From Streptomyces lomondensis (GTDB lineage Bacteria; Actinomycetota; Actinomycetes; Streptomycetales; Streptomycetaceae): a DNA stretch of 64,000 bases. The notes under the pieces are model-generated. The model was not told where the DNA came from. It saw only the letters and a list, made by a program, of their open reading frames with translations, and ran no database searches. Positions 9,055 through 17,730 of this stretch are shown piece after piece. The stretch is taken from NCBI RefSeq assembly GCF_014651035.1, contig NZ_BMWC01000001.1, forward strand, positions 961,581 to 1,025,580, in the 5' to 3' direction. A program made the position numbers and the translations under genes. Position 1 is the stretch's first letter; each line of letters opens with the position of its first letter.

Positions 9055-10322
9055 CCATGCGCCCTCTCACGCGAAGAAGAGTGCTGCGCGCGGGTGCCGC
9101 GCTCGGGACGTCGGCGGCGATCGCCGGGAGCACTGCCGCCTGCGGTGCCTCCCGGCGCAAGGACGAGCTGGTCTTCGGCTTCCACGGCGACACCGTCTCC
9201 ATCGGGATCTACCGGCGGATCGTCGAGCTCTACCGTCGCAGGAACCTGGGCGCACGGATCAGCTATACGTACGCCGATTCCCTCGGGTTCTTCCAGCGGC
9301 TGCCGTTGATGTTCCGGGCCGGCACCGCGCCCGACGTGATGATCGTGGCCGAGAGCTGGGTGTCCGGCCTGAGCCAGCTCGGCGGTTACGCCGACCTCTC
9401 CTCGTTCGTCCGACGTGACGGCGTCAGGGAGGACCAGTGGCTTCCGGGGTCTCTCAACCCGGCCCGGATCGAGGGCCGCGTGCTCTGCCTGCCCATGATC
9501 GTCTATCCCAAGGGCGTCACCTACAACAAGACGCTGCTGGACAAGCTGGGCATCCCCTTGCCCAGGGACGGCTGGAGCGAACGTGACTTCCTGGAGACGG
9601 CCGCGGCGGCGACCTCGGGCTCGGGCGTCCGCCGGACGTGGGGCATGCGCAACGCGTTCGGCACCAACCAGCCGTACGACGTCGCCACCGTACATGGCGG
9701 ACTTCCTTTCGACCCGCTGACCAGGAGGATGACCGCCACGGACGGTCGCATGGTCTCGGCGCTCCAGCTCATGCACGACCTGGTCCACACGCGTCGCGCG
9801 ATGCCGGCCGCGGGTCAGACGCAGTACGCGGTGGACTTCACCAGCGGGCTGTTCGCGATGGATCTCTTCTTCGGGTACGCGCTCAGCTACCTCAGGCAGC
9901 AGATCGCGGAGAGGTTCGAGTGGGGGGTCGTGCCCTACCCCAAGGAATGGATCGGCACTTATCAGAACAACAACGTGGCGGTCTTCGAGGGGTCGAAGCG
10001 CAAGGAGGAGGCCTGGCACTTCGCCACCTTCATCGCCACCGACCCCGATGCCCAGCGGCTCCTCGAGCCGGTCGGCACGCCCGCCCTGCGGACGGCTCTG
10101 AAGGGCTGGCAGCAGGGCCTGTCGGCCGAGGACCGCATGCTGCCCTGGGCGCGGATGATCGCGGACATGGAGCACCAGCTCGTGGCCTACCAGGGCGGCA
10201 TCTTCAACAAGGTCTGGGACGTGCTGGGGCAACAGGTGCAGGCGGTCGAGAACCGGGGCGTCCCGGTCCGCCGGGCACTGGACGTGGTCCAGGAACGCGG
10301 CGCACAGATCCTGCGTGCCTGA
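9051..10322 (+). CDS. Sugar ABC transporter, solute-binding lipoprotein (family 1)
   Basis: Extracellular binding protein of a carbohydrate ABC importer (CUT1 type), 423 residues. The N-terminus has a twin-arginine motif (RRRVLRAG), a hydrophobic stretch and a Cys in STAACG that fits a lipoprotein site, although Thr at -3 is unusual. The body has the family-1 fold pattern (LVFGFHGD, TAPDVMIVAESW, GVTYNKTLLDKLGIPLP). The gene lies between the GH29 enzyme and two permease genes and overlaps or abuts both. No ATPase gene is in the operon, so a shared MsiK-type ATPase is likely (known for Streptomyces sugar importers; inference here). Confidence 0.9.
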   Translation: MTMRPLTRRRVLRAGAALGTSAAIAGSTAACGASRRKDELVFGFHGDTVSIGIYRRIVELYRRRNLGARISYTYADSLGFFQRLPLMFRAGTAPDVMIVAESWVSGLSQLGGYADLSSFVRRDGVREDQWLPGSLNPARIEGRVLCLPMIVYPKGVTYNKTLLDKLGIPLPRDGWSERDFLETAAAATSGSGVRRTWGMRNAFGTNQPYDVATVHGGLPFDPLTRRMTATDGRMVSALQLMHDLVHTRRAMPAAGQTQYAVDFTSGLFAMDLFFGYALSYLRQQIAERFEWGVVPYPKEWIGTYQNNNVAVFEGSKRKEEAWHFATFIATDPDAQRLLEPVGTPALRTALKGWQQGLSAEDRMLPWARMIADMEHQLVAYQGGIFNKVWDVLGQQVQAVENRGVPVRRALDVVQERGAQILRA

Positions 10323-10344
10323 GACGGCGAAGGGACCGGAGAAC

Positions 10345-11247
10345 ATGAACGTGACGATGTACTGGCGCCGGCTGAGGCGCTCGGAGTCCGCGGCATTCTG
10401 GCTCTTCCTCGCGCCCTGGCTGGCGGGCTTCCTCGGCCTCACGCTCGGGCCGATGCTGTTCTCGCTGTTCGCGGCCTTCACACGGTGGAACGGAGTCGGT
10501 TCGCCGCAGTGGATCGGACTGCAGAACTTCCGGGTGATGTTCACCTCGGACCTGGACTTCTGGCCCTCGCTCGGGCATACCTTCCTGTACGCCGGGGCAC
10601 GGGTGGCACTGGGAACAGTCCTGGCCCTCGCGCTCGCCGCCATGGTCAACACACGCATCGCCGGCCGCACGTTCTTCCGAACCGTGTTTTTCCTGCCCGC
10701 CATCGTCACGGGCGTGCCGCTGTTCGTCGTCTGGTCGTGGATGCTCGACCCCAGCGGTGGAGTCCTCAACTACCTCCTGGGCAAAGTGGGCATCCAGGGC
10801 CCTGAGTGGCTTGCCAGCAGCACCTGGGCGATTCCGGCGCTGGTCCTGATGAGCCTCACCGCGACCGGTGGCGCGATGATCGTCTTTCTCGCCGGGCTCC
10901 AGGACATCCCCCTCGAACTGCGCGACGCGGCCCTCGTGGACGGGGCCGGCTGGTGGCAGAGGTTCCGCAGGATTACGGTGCCCTTGCTGTCACCGGTCAT
11001 CCTGTTCAACGTGATCATGGGCCTCATCGGCTCCCTCCAGGTGTTCGCGGAACCGTATGTGATGACCGGCGGCGGTCCCGAGCACACGACGTACTTCCTC
11101 GGTCTCTACCTGTACAACGAGGCGTTCTGGTACTCCAACGTCGGCTACGCCTCCGCGCTCGCCTGGGTGCAGTTCCTCGTCGTCGTGGTGCTCACCGTGG
11201 TGGTTCTGCGGTTCTCCCGGCGCCACGTCCACTACCTCGGCTCATGA
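10345..11247 (+). CDS. Sugar ABC transporter permease (MalF type)
   Basis: Integral membrane permease of about 300 residues with six predicted membrane segments. It has the EAA loop that contacts the ATPase (DAALVDGAGWWQRFRRITVPLL). The N-terminal RSESAAFWLFLAPWLAGFLGL is typical of the MalF/UgpA-like subunit of CUT1 importers. I chose ATG 10345, preceded by AAGGGA and GGAG. A GTG at 10315 overlapping the previous stop is possible and would add ten residues. The stop overlaps the next start (ATGA at 11244). Confidence 0.9.
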   Translation: MNVTMYWRRLRRSESAAFWLFLAPWLAGFLGLTLGPMLFSLFAAFTRWNGVGSPQWIGLQNFRVMFTSDLDFWPSLGHTFLYAGARVALGTVLALALAAMVNTRIAGRTFFRTVFFLPAIVTGVPLFVVWSWMLDPSGGVLNYLLGKVGIQGPEWLASSTWAIPALVLMSLTATGGAMIVFLAGLQDIPLELRDAALVDGAGWWQRFRRITVPLLSPVILFNVIMGLIGSLQVFAEPYVMTGGGPEHTTYFLGLYLYNEAFWYSNVGYASALAWVQFLVVVVLTVVVLRFSRRHVHYLGS

Positions 11248-12137
11248 AAGGCGACCGGCCCGTGCCCGGCACACACGCATCCTCCACCACCCTCCGGCTG
11301 ACCGTCACCCGTGGCCGCGTGGCGCTCATCCCGCTCTACGTCCCCCTGTGCATCGCCGCCTTCTTCTTCGTCCTGCCCTTCCTCTGGATGCTCTCCGGCG
11401 CCTTCAAAGGTCCTGGTGAGGTCACCGCGTTCCCGCCCCGGTTCTGGCCGAGCCACATCGACGGCCGCAACTTCTCCACCGCGGCTGCGGGAGTGTCGAT
11501 GTGGCGCTACTACGGCAATTCGCTGTTCATCGCCGTCGTCTCCACCGCGGGCACCCTGCTGAGCTCCTCGCTGACCGCCTTCGCCTTCGCTCACCTGCGC
11601 TCGCGCGCTCGCGGCCCGCTCTTCGCCGTCCTGCTCGCGACGCTGATGCTGCCCCCGTTCATCACCCTGATTCCGTCCTACGCCATCTACCAGCAGCTCG
11701 GCTGGCTCGACACCTACCTGCCCCTCACCGTGCCGAGCTTCCTGGGCGTGGGGTGTGCCTTCTACATCTTCCTGCTGCGCCAGTTCTTCCTCGGGATCCC
11801 CAAGGAGCTCTTCGAAGCGGCCCGCATCGACGGCGCCGGCCGTCTGCGTCAGTACGCCTCCATCGCGCTGCCGTTGGCGAAGCCGGCTCTGATCACCGTC
11901 GGTCTCTTCCAGTTCGTCGCGTCCTGGAACGACTTCTTCGGCCCGCTGATCTTCCTCACGGACTCCTCGAAGTTCACGCTCCCCGTGGGTATCCGCTTCT
12001 TCCAGAGCCTGTACCAGACCGACTACGGCACCCTCATGGCGGCCAGCTGCCTCACCGTGGCCCCGGTGATCCTGCTCTTCCTGGTCGCCCAGAAGTTCTT
12101 CGTCCAGGGCATCGCCACGACGGGTGGCAAGACGTGA
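11244..12137 (+). CDS. Sugar ABC transporter permease (MalG type)
   Basis: Second membrane subunit, 297 residues, six hydrophobic segments, EAA loop EAARIDGAGRLRQYASIALPL, and a MalG-like ending. The ATG at 11244 overlaps the previous stop; the longer open frame starting further upstream lies inside the preceding gene and is a shadow. This completes the importer apart from the ATPase. Its product should pair with the MalF-type subunit to deliver fucosylated sugars to the cytoplasmic GH29 enzyme. Confidence 0.92.
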   Translation: MKGDRPVPGTHASSTTLRLTVTRGRVALIPLYVPLCIAAFFFVLPFLWMLSGAFKGPGEVTAFPPRFWPSHIDGRNFSTAAAGVSMWRYYGNSLFIAVVSTAGTLLSSSLTAFAFAHLRSRARGPLFAVLLATLMLPPFITLIPSYAIYQQLGWLDTYLPLTVPSFLGVGCAFYIFLLRQFFLGIPKELFEAARIDGAGRLRQYASIALPLAKPALITVGLFQFVASWNDFFGPLIFLTDSSKFTLPVGIRFFQSLYQTDYGTLMAASCLTVAPVILLFLVAQKFFVQGIATTGGKT

Positions 12138-12407
12138 AGCGGACGCTGGCCGAACGGGATGGTTCGCCGTCAGGTCTCGCCCGCTCGGGCCCCGTGGTCA
12201 CCGGCGCGATGCCGGGCCGGCTGACCGCCCGAGTGGCTGCCGCCCCGTGGCCGCCTGGTCCGCTAGGACTTGTCGCGCGGTGACCCACCGCTGCCCACTG
12301 GGCGTCGTGTCATCCGATCACTGGCGCAACGTCCTTTAATAAACGGCCCATTGACAGCGTCTTGCGGCCCACCGGACCATCAGACATCCGATGAATAGGA
12401 GCCGCTT
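12138..12407 (+). promoter_or_regulatory. Promoter and paired operators of the secreted GH29 gene
   Basis: A good promoter is TTGACA at 12351-12356, an 18-base spacer, then GACCAT at 12375-12380. The operator ACATCCGATGA at 12384-12394 sits at the expected transcription start. A second copy, TCATCCGATCA at 12310-12320, lies about 30 bases upstream of the -35. The geometry suggests repression by a dimeric regulator binding both sites. The ribosome-binding site AGGAG precedes the GTG start. Confidence 0.6.
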
Positions 12408-14756
12408 GTGAGTACGTATGCAAGACGTCAGGTTCTGGGTGCCGCGGCGGGTGTGACAGCCGTGGCCGCTCTTCCCATCGCCCTGGGTACCCAGGCACAG
12501 GCCGCGGAGCCGACCGCCGGGCAGGCGGGGCAGTGGGTTCCCGTCCCCGACCCGATACCCGTCCCGCTCGACGCCCTCTTCGACAACGACGGCATCGACA
12601 CCGCCACCGCACGCGGCGGCGACTTCGACGGCTCGGGCTACACGTTCCCGGGTGAGGAACTCCCCGCCGGCCGGGTCGAGGTCGGCGGCGTCCTCTTCCT
12701 CTTCCCGTCGTCCGCCGCGGGCGCCAAGAACAACGTGGTCGCGCTCGGCCAGCGCATCGAGCTGCCCAAGGGCCGCTACCTGTCGGCCCTGTTCCTCACG
12801 GCGGGCAGCTACGGCAACGCCTCCGGTACGGCCACCGTGCACTATGCGGACGGTTCGAGCACGACCGCCGGACTCGGCGGTTCCGACTGGTACTCGACGG
12901 GCGGCTCGCTGTCGGCCGCGTACCGCTACAAGCCGGACGGCACCAAGGACGAGCACCGCGTCGGGATCGGCACGTCGGAGTTGTGGATGGATCCTCGACG
13001 GGAGGCGATCGCCCTCACGCTGCCGAAGACCAACCCGGCGGAGGCCGGCAAGTCGTCCCTGCACGTCTTCGCCCTCTCCCTCCAGCCGGTCACCCAGGGA
13101 CGGGCGCTGGCCCTGCGGGACGCACACTCCACGAACTCGCTGCTGGAGTCCACAGGCGCCCAGAGCGTCGAGGCCACCGTCGTCAACGCGGGCACGGTCG
13201 CCGTCCTGGCGGCCGACGGCGTGTCCGTGGGCGTCGACGTGCCCGGCGCCCGCACTGTCGAGCCCGCCCGCGTCCGCCGCCTCGACCCCGGTGAGCAGGC
13301 CCGCGTCCGCGTCGGCATCCGCAACCGCACCGGCACCGCGCCCGGCACCACGCGGGACGGCACGGTGACCGTCAGCGGACGGGGCGGACAAGTCACCTCC
13401 AGGGAAGGCAAGTTGACCCTCGGCGTCGCCGACTACCAGCCCACCGACGCTTCGCTTTCCGGCCATCAGGCGCCGTACTGGTTCCAGGGCGCCAAGTTCG
13501 GCATCTTCATCCACTGGGGCGTCTACTCGGTGCCCGCCTGGTCGCCCGTCGGCAAGCAGTACGCCGAGTGGTACTGGAACCACATGCAGGACCCGGCGAA
13601 CGCCGTCCACGCCTACCACCGGGAGAAGTACGGCGAGGACTTCGCGTACGACGACTTCATTCCGATGTTCAGGGCGGAGAAGTTCGATCCGCGGGCGTGG
13701 GTCGAGCTGTTCCGGGACGCGGGCGCGCAGTACCACGTGCTGACATCGAAACACCATGAGGGCTTCGCCCTGTGGAACACGAAGGTCTCCGACCGCAACT
13801 CCGTGAAGATGGGGCCGCGGCGGGACCTGATCAAGGAACTCTTCGACGCCTCCAAGCGCTACACACCCGAACTCCACCGCGGCCTGTACTTCTCCATGCC
13901 CGAGTGGTTCAACCCCGACAACCCGTGGATGGGCCACGCCCCGCGCAACCCGTACACCCTTCAGCCGGAGCCGTACACCGGCTACAGCGCGGGCAAGGAT
14001 TTTGTGCGGGACTATCAGGCCCCGCAGATGCTGGAACTGATCCACGGCTACGACCCGCAGCTCATCTGGTGCGACATCGGCGGTGCCAACGACAGCCTCC
14101 ATGTGCTCGCGGACTACTTCAACCACGCCAAGAACCGCCGCCGGCCCATCGAGGTGACCGTCAACGACCGCTCGGGCATCGGCTTCCACGACTTCACGAC
14201 CCCCGAATACACGACGTACGAGAACACGGTCGTCGCGAAGTGGGAGTCCAGCCGCGGCCTCGACCCCTTCAGCTACGGCTACAACCAGGCGACGCCCGAC
14301 GACGCCTACATGACGACCGAAGAGGTCGTGCACAACCTGGTCGACATCGTCTCCAAGAACGGCAACTTCCTCCTCGACATCGGGCCGCGCGCCGACGGCA
14401 CCATCCCGGAGATCATGCAGACGCGGCTGCGCGAGACGGGCCGCTGGCTGCGAACCAACGGCGAGGCGATATACGACACGACGTACTGGTCCCGCATGGC
14501 ACAGCTGGGCGAGGACCTGCGGTTCACGGTCCGCCAGAATGAGGCGTTCTACATCCACTCGCTGGCCCGGCCGGGCGCGAAGCTCACTGTCGAGGCCTCG
14601 GTGCCGATCCGCGGAGGCGACAAGGTGACGATGCTCGGCCACGACCGCCCGCTGACCTGGACCGTCAGCAACGGCTCGCTCGTGATCGACGTACCCGAAG
14701 CGGTCCGCAGGGCGGGGCAGTACGTGTGGGTGTTCAAGGTGGAGTGGCAGGGCTGA
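12408..14756 (+). CDS. Secreted alpha-L-fucosidase, glycoside hydrolase family 29, with N-terminal accessory domains
   Basis: 782-residue exported fucosidase. GTG start behind AGGAG; twin-arginine signal (RRQVLGAA) cleaved near TQAQAAE. Residues ~40-230 form a beta-rich accessory domain. A NEW3-like domain follows at about 235-340 (VEATVVNAG ... RVRVGIRNRTG). The GH29 catalytic barrel starts around residue 355 (WFQGAKFGIFIHWG). The nucleophile region is DPQLIWCDIGG, and NGNFLLDIGPRADG is the usual strand near the barrel end. It shares its operator with the GH95 gene, so the two exported enzymes are probably co-regulated and feed the downstream importer. Confidence 0.92.
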   Translation: MSTYARRQVLGAAAGVTAVAALPIALGTQAQAAEPTAGQAGQWVPVPDPIPVPLDALFDNDGIDTATARGGDFDGSGYTFPGEELPAGRVEVGGVLFLFPSSAAGAKNNVVALGQRIELPKGRYLSALFLTAGSYGNASGTATVHYADGSSTTAGLGGSDWYSTGGSLSAAYRYKPDGTKDEHRVGIGTSELWMDPRREAIALTLPKTNPAEAGKSSLHVFALSLQPVTQGRALALRDAHSTNSLLESTGAQSVEATVVNAGTVAVLAADGVSVGVDVPGARTVEPARVRRLDPGEQARVRVGIRNRTGTAPGTTRDGTVTVSGRGGQVTSREGKLTLGVADYQPTDASLSGHQAPYWFQGAKFGIFIHWGVYSVPAWSPVGKQYAEWYWNHMQDPANAVHAYHREKYGEDFAYDDFIPMFRAEKFDPRAWVELFRDAGAQYHVLTSKHHEGFALWNTKVSDRNSVKMGPRRDLIKELFDASKRYTPELHRGLYFSMPEWFNPDNPWMGHAPRNPYTLQPEPYTGYSAGKDFVRDYQAPQMLELIHGYDPQLIWCDIGGANDSLHVLADYFNHAKNRRRPIEVTVNDRSGIGFHDFTTPEYTTYENTVVAKWESSRGLDPFSYGYNQATPDDAYMTTEEVVHNLVDIVSKNGNFLLDIGPRADGTIPEIMQTRLRETGRWLRTNGEAIYDTTYWSRMAQLGEDLRFTVRQNEAFYIHSLARPGAKLTVEASVPIRGGDKVTMLGHDRPLTWTVSNGSLVIDVPEAVRRAGQYVWVFKVEWQG

Positions 14757-14910
14757 AGTTCCCCGTGATCGTGGACAGCGGGTGGTTACGCTGCGGGGGC
14801 GAGGTCCTGCGTCGGTCAGTGCCCTGGTTTCAAGCGGGGTGACGCACCCCTGGACGAGTAGTTCCGATTGCGGGGTTCACGAACGTGGGGAGGGTGTCCA
14901 ACATCGGGTT

Positions 14911-15352
14911 GTGACGACCGATTTAGACACCTTCTTGACGGCACTGTACGTGCATGTCGATGACCGTTTGAAGACCCCGCGGCGGCGTGGCCGCCCGCCC
15001 CGGCTGACCGACGCGGAACTGGTCACCCTGGCCGTGGCCCAGGCGATGCTGGGCTTTCACTGCGAGGCCCGCTGGCTGCGCTTCGCCCACACACACCTGC
15101 ACTACCTGTTCCCGTATCTGCCGCAGCGACCGGCCTACAACAAGCGCCTGCGAGCCGCTCTGCCCTGGTCAAGCGAGCCATCCGGTCGCTGGCGGCGGAT
15201 ACCGACCTGTGGCTGGACGATGTGTGGATCGTGGACTCCACGCCCGTCGAGTGCGCCCGCTCCCGCGAGACGGTCAAACGCTCCGACCTGGCCGGCTGGG
15301 CGGGCTACGGCTACTGCCGCTCGCACTCCCGTTTCTACTGGGGCCACCGGAA
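14911..15352 (+). pseudogene. IS982-type transposase remnant
   Basis: The first half reads from GTG 14911 (RGRPPRLTDAELVTLAVAQA ... RPAYNKRLRAA). Near 15165 the frame shifts, and the DDE region continues in another frame (DVWIVDSTPVECARS ... RSHSRFYWG), breaking off around 15350 before the last third of the protein. The motif DS-x-PV-x-x-ARS is typical of IS982-family transposases in Streptomyces. Frameshifted and C-terminally truncated, hence inactive. No terminal inverted repeats were recognised. It marks the left edge of a stretch of decayed genes. Confidence 0.8.
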
Positions 15353-15488
15353 AACGCCGTCCGAGAGGGGGTATTCACATCCTGCTGACAGCAGGGCCGT
15401 GAACGCCGGGGCCGCGTAACCCCCGGGCAACCCGAGACGGTGTGTGATGTGCGTCATGTCATCCCGTTGGTTATGTTGAGGTGACTGG

Positions 15489-15501
15489 TTACCGATGGTG
15501 A
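15489..15501. promoter_or_regulatory. HxlR-type operator copy 1 (TTACC-N3-GGTGA)
   Basis: TTACCGATGGTGA, matching the perfect inverted repeat TTACC-GGT-GGTAA found in front of the hxlR-like gene at 17067-17079. The surrounding bases (GAGGTGACTGG before it) are also conserved, so the two control regions descend from a duplication. It overlaps the ATG at 15495, which argues that this ATG is not the real start of the next gene. Confidence 0.6.
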
Positions 15502-15548
15502 GTATGGCGGTGCAGCAGGACGAACTCACCGAAGGAAAAGGGCCGGCC

Positions 15549-15950
15549 ATGGGGTCCACCACCGCGCTCAGGATCGCCCGGCAGTACGCCGACGGGGTCT
15601 CCGCCAAGGACTTCGCCACAGTCACGGGCTTGTTCGCCGACGACATCGTGTGGCACCAGCCGGGCGACAACCGCTTCTCCGGTTGGCATCGCGGCACGGT
15701 CGCGATCGGCGAGATGTTCGGCGGCATGATGACGGTCACCGAAGGGACGTTCGCACTGGAGCCGACCATGGAGCCCATGGCGAACGGCTCGCTGGTCGCG
15801 GTACCCGTCCACTTCTCGGCCGAGCGGGACGGCGTGGAGATGGGGATGAACGGCGTCGACCTGCTGCGGATCGAGGGCGAGCGCATCGCGGAGGTCTGGC
15901 TCTTCTCGGTGGGCCAGCAGGGCGAGGACGAGTTCTGGGGCAGTGCCTGA
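15549..15950 (+). CDS. SnoaL-like / nuclear transport factor 2-like protein
   Basis: 133-residue alpha+beta barrel protein of the SnoaL/ketosteroid-isomerase superfamily (RIARQYADG, IVWHQPGDNRFSGWHRG, DLLRIEGERIAEVWLF). Such proteins are small cytoplasmic enzymes or ligand-binding proteins; the substrate is unknown. I chose ATG 15549, preceded by AAGGG, over ATG 15495 because the latter lies in the operator. A paralogue follows at 16076 and a broken third copy lies at 17102. Probably controlled by the HxlR regulator at 16653-17027. Confidence 0.82.
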   Translation: MGSTTALRIARQYADGVSAKDFATVTGLFADDIVWHQPGDNRFSGWHRGTVAIGEMFGGMMTVTEGTFALEPTMEPMANGSLVAVPVHFSAERDGVEMGMNGVDLLRIEGERIAEVWLFSVGQQGEDEFWGSA

Positions 15951-16075
15951 GGGCGGGTCCGCCGAAACCTGACCAGGCGTCGTCGATCCCGTAGCGAGTC
16001 GCGCACGTCGCGCCTCGCATCCAACCTGTAACAGTGTCGTACTGCCTCTATGTCAGGGGCGTAAGGAGTGTTGTC

Positions 16076-16471
16076 ATGACCAGCAAGAACGTCGATATCG
16101 CGCGTGAGTACTTCCAGGCCGTGCAGAAGGGTGACCTGGTCAAGGTGGGCGAGCTTCTGGACGAGGAGATCGTCTGGCATCAGCCGGGCGCCAACCAGTT
16201 CTCCGGTGAGCGCAAGGGGCGCGACGCCGTCTTCGCGATGCTCGGCGGGATGATGGAGGCCAGCCAAGGCTCCTTCGCCATCGACACGATCCACGCCCTC
16301 ATGGGCAACGGCGACATGGTGGCCGCCTCGATCCACTTCGCCGGGCGGCGCGAGGACGCGTCCATGAGCATGGACGGCGTGGATGTCCTGCGCCTCAAGG
16401 ACGGCAAGATCGTCGAGATGTGGCTGTTCTCCGGCGACCAGACGGCCGAGGACGCCTTCTGGGGACAGTAG
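16076..16471 (+). CDS. SnoaL-like / nuclear transport factor 2-like protein, paralogue
   Basis: 131-residue paralogue of the preceding gene. The core IVWHQPGANQFSGERKGRDAV and the ending DVLRLKDGKIVEMWLF align along the whole length. ATG 16076 has a near-perfect ribosome-binding site (AAGGAG, seven bases upstream). The 125-base gap to the previous gene lacks the TTACC operator, so this copy may be read through from the first promoter or have its own. Function within the superfamily is not predictable. Confidence 0.83.
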   Translation: MTSKNVDIAREYFQAVQKGDLVKVGELLDEEIVWHQPGANQFSGERKGRDAVFAMLGGMMEASQGSFAIDTIHALMGNGDMVAASIHFAGRREDASMSMDGVDVLRLKDGKIVEMWLFSGDQTAEDAFWGQ

Positions 16472-16635
16472 GCCGCCCGCATCCGTCCCAGACGGAAGCC
16501 GTTCGGCACTGCGGTGCCGTGCCGGACGGCTTGTGGCGTGGTTACCGGGCGACCGGCGGCAGGATCCCCCGACTCCGGGCGCGCGGGCCGTGGCGGCCGC
16601 CTCGGCGCCCATCTTCACGACCTTTCGCCAAATGC

Positions 16636-16648
16636 TTACCTCTGGTGA
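16636..16648. promoter_or_regulatory. Possible third HxlR operator
   Basis: TTACCTCTGGTGA, matching the TTACC-N3-GGTRA pattern, five bases beyond the stop codon of the hxlR-like gene. Its position downstream of the gene makes a promoter role uncertain. It could be another duplication relic. Confidence 0.35.
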
Positions 16649-16652
16649 CCAG

Positions 16653-17027
16653 TCACGGTCGCTGGCGGGCGTCGTAGCTCTCGCGTGCCGCGAGTACTTC
16701 GGTGAAATGTTCCTCGGCCCAGAGGCCCAGTGCCTGAAGCGGGCCATGCAGAGTGTGTCCCAATGCGGTCAACTCGTATTCGACCCTGGGCGGGACCTCG
16801 GCGTACACGTGCCGGGTGACGATTCCGTTGCGTTCCAGGTCCCGGAGCGTCTCGGTGAGGACCTTTGCGCTGATGCCGTCGACGGTGGTGCGCAGGTCGC
16901 GGAAGCGCATTCGGTCGGCGCTGAGCGCGATGACCACCATGGCCGTCCATTTGTTGGCGATGCGGGCGAGCGAGGTACGGGACGGGCAGGTCGCTGTCAT
17001 GACATCAAAGGCCGGAAGCTGTGGCAT
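16653..17027 (-). CDS. HxlR family winged-helix regulator
   Basis: 124-residue MarR/HxlR-type repressor. Visible features are the N-terminal cysteine of the HxlR class (ATCPSRTSLARI), the KWTAMVVIAL helix, the recognition region FRDLRTTVDGISAKVLTETLRDLERNG split by the usual turn, and the wing VEYELTALG. It is divergent from the degenerate SnoaL copy, with a perfect TTACC-N3-GGTAA repeat 40 bases upstream of its start. Autoregulation and control of the SnoaL genes via the same motif is likely. ATG 17000 is an alternative start. Confidence 0.9.
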   Translation of the reverse strand: MPQLPAFDVMTATCPSRTSLARIANKWTAMVVIALSADRMRFRDLRTTVDGISAKVLTETLRDLERNGIVTRHVYAEVPPRVEYELTALGHTLHGPLQALGLWAEEHFTEVLAARESYDARQRP

Positions 17028-17066
17028 GCGTCACACGCCCTCATTTGGTTGCGTCGAGGTGGCTGG

Positions 17067-17079
17067 TTACCGGTGGTAA
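17067..17079. promoter_or_regulatory. HxlR operator copy 2, perfect inverted repeat TTACC-N3-GGTAA
   Basis: TTACCGGTGGTAA between the hxlR-like gene (minus strand) and the broken SnoaL copy (plus strand). It is the best version of the motif, in the expected place for autoregulation. Confidence 0.65.
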
Positions 17080-17101
17080 GCGTAAGGACCCGGCAGGCAG
17101 C

Positions 17102-17220
17102 ATGTTCGCCGACGCCATCGTCTGACGCCAGCCCGGTGCCCACCGCTTCTCCGGCAGCCATCGCGGCGGGGCGGCGGTGGGCGAGTTCCTCGGCGCTCGG
17201 ATGGCCGTCCTGTGGGGCAG
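17102..17220 (+). pseudogene. Degenerate third SnoaL-like copy
   Basis: The frame from 17102 reads MFADAIV, then TGA (17123-17125), then RQPGAHRFSGSHRG. This aligns with LFADDIVWHQPGDNRFSGWHRG of the intact gene at 15549; the stop replaces the conserved Trp. The first ~25 codons have been deleted, so the conserved control region abuts the middle of the gene (shared CCGGCAG at the junction). The C-terminal half is not recognisable after about 17220. Confidence 0.75.
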
Positions 17221-17730
17221 CCCGAGAAGCCCTTGGACCCGAGACCGGTCCCGTCCAGCGCTTCGCGTACGAGCTGCGGCGGGCTGCCGAGGGCCCGTCG
17301 TACAGGCCATGGCTCCCGGTCCCGCCTTCGCCAACAGCGCCACCGCGCTGCCCGGCGGGCAGTTCACCGACTTCCTCGGCACGCCCGCTGCGGCGAATCA
17401 GCGGCTGGCGGAACGCGGTCTCGCTCCCGCGGACGCCGGACTGCGGGAGATGTGCACGGCGCAACTGCGCTTGCTGCGCGAACACGAACACCGGCAGTAT
17501 CGCCGCCGGCGACCACGCGACTCCCGCGAAGGCCTGCCGGGGCGGCGGGTGCGGCCGCGGAGCTCACAGCGGCGTTCGGTGCCGTGGCGGACGGCGTGGA
17601 CGTGATCAACTTCTCGGCCTTGGCGGTCTGCGGGGAGGCGGTGGCGGTCGACGCCGGCCCGGCCACGGATCCGACGGTCGCCGCGGTCAGCAGGCCGACG
17701 ACGGCCCGGCGGGACGGGAGGGGGTTGCTC
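17221..17730. other. Decayed sequence with a possible antisense signal-peptide fragment
   Basis: No intact gene. On the minus strand, a frame starting at 17732 reads MSNPLPSRRAVVGLLTAATVG, a convincing Tat-type signal peptide with an AxA-like end, but the rest has no recognisable domain. Its start codon overlaps the start of the plus-strand RibD-like gene (TCATGA). I regard it as a relic of an exported protein gene. The plus strand has an unassigned open stretch around 17340-17500. Confidence 0.35.

Noticed and set aside
12336..14642. 768-codon minus-strand frame opposite the secreted GH29 gene
   Set aside because: Shadow of a clear fucosidase gene; no domain and no ribosome-binding site.
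15495..15548. ATG 15495 as start of the first SnoaL gene
   Set aside because: This ATG lies inside the TTACC-N3-GGTGA operator; ATG 15549 has AAGGG upstream and matches the paralogue's start.
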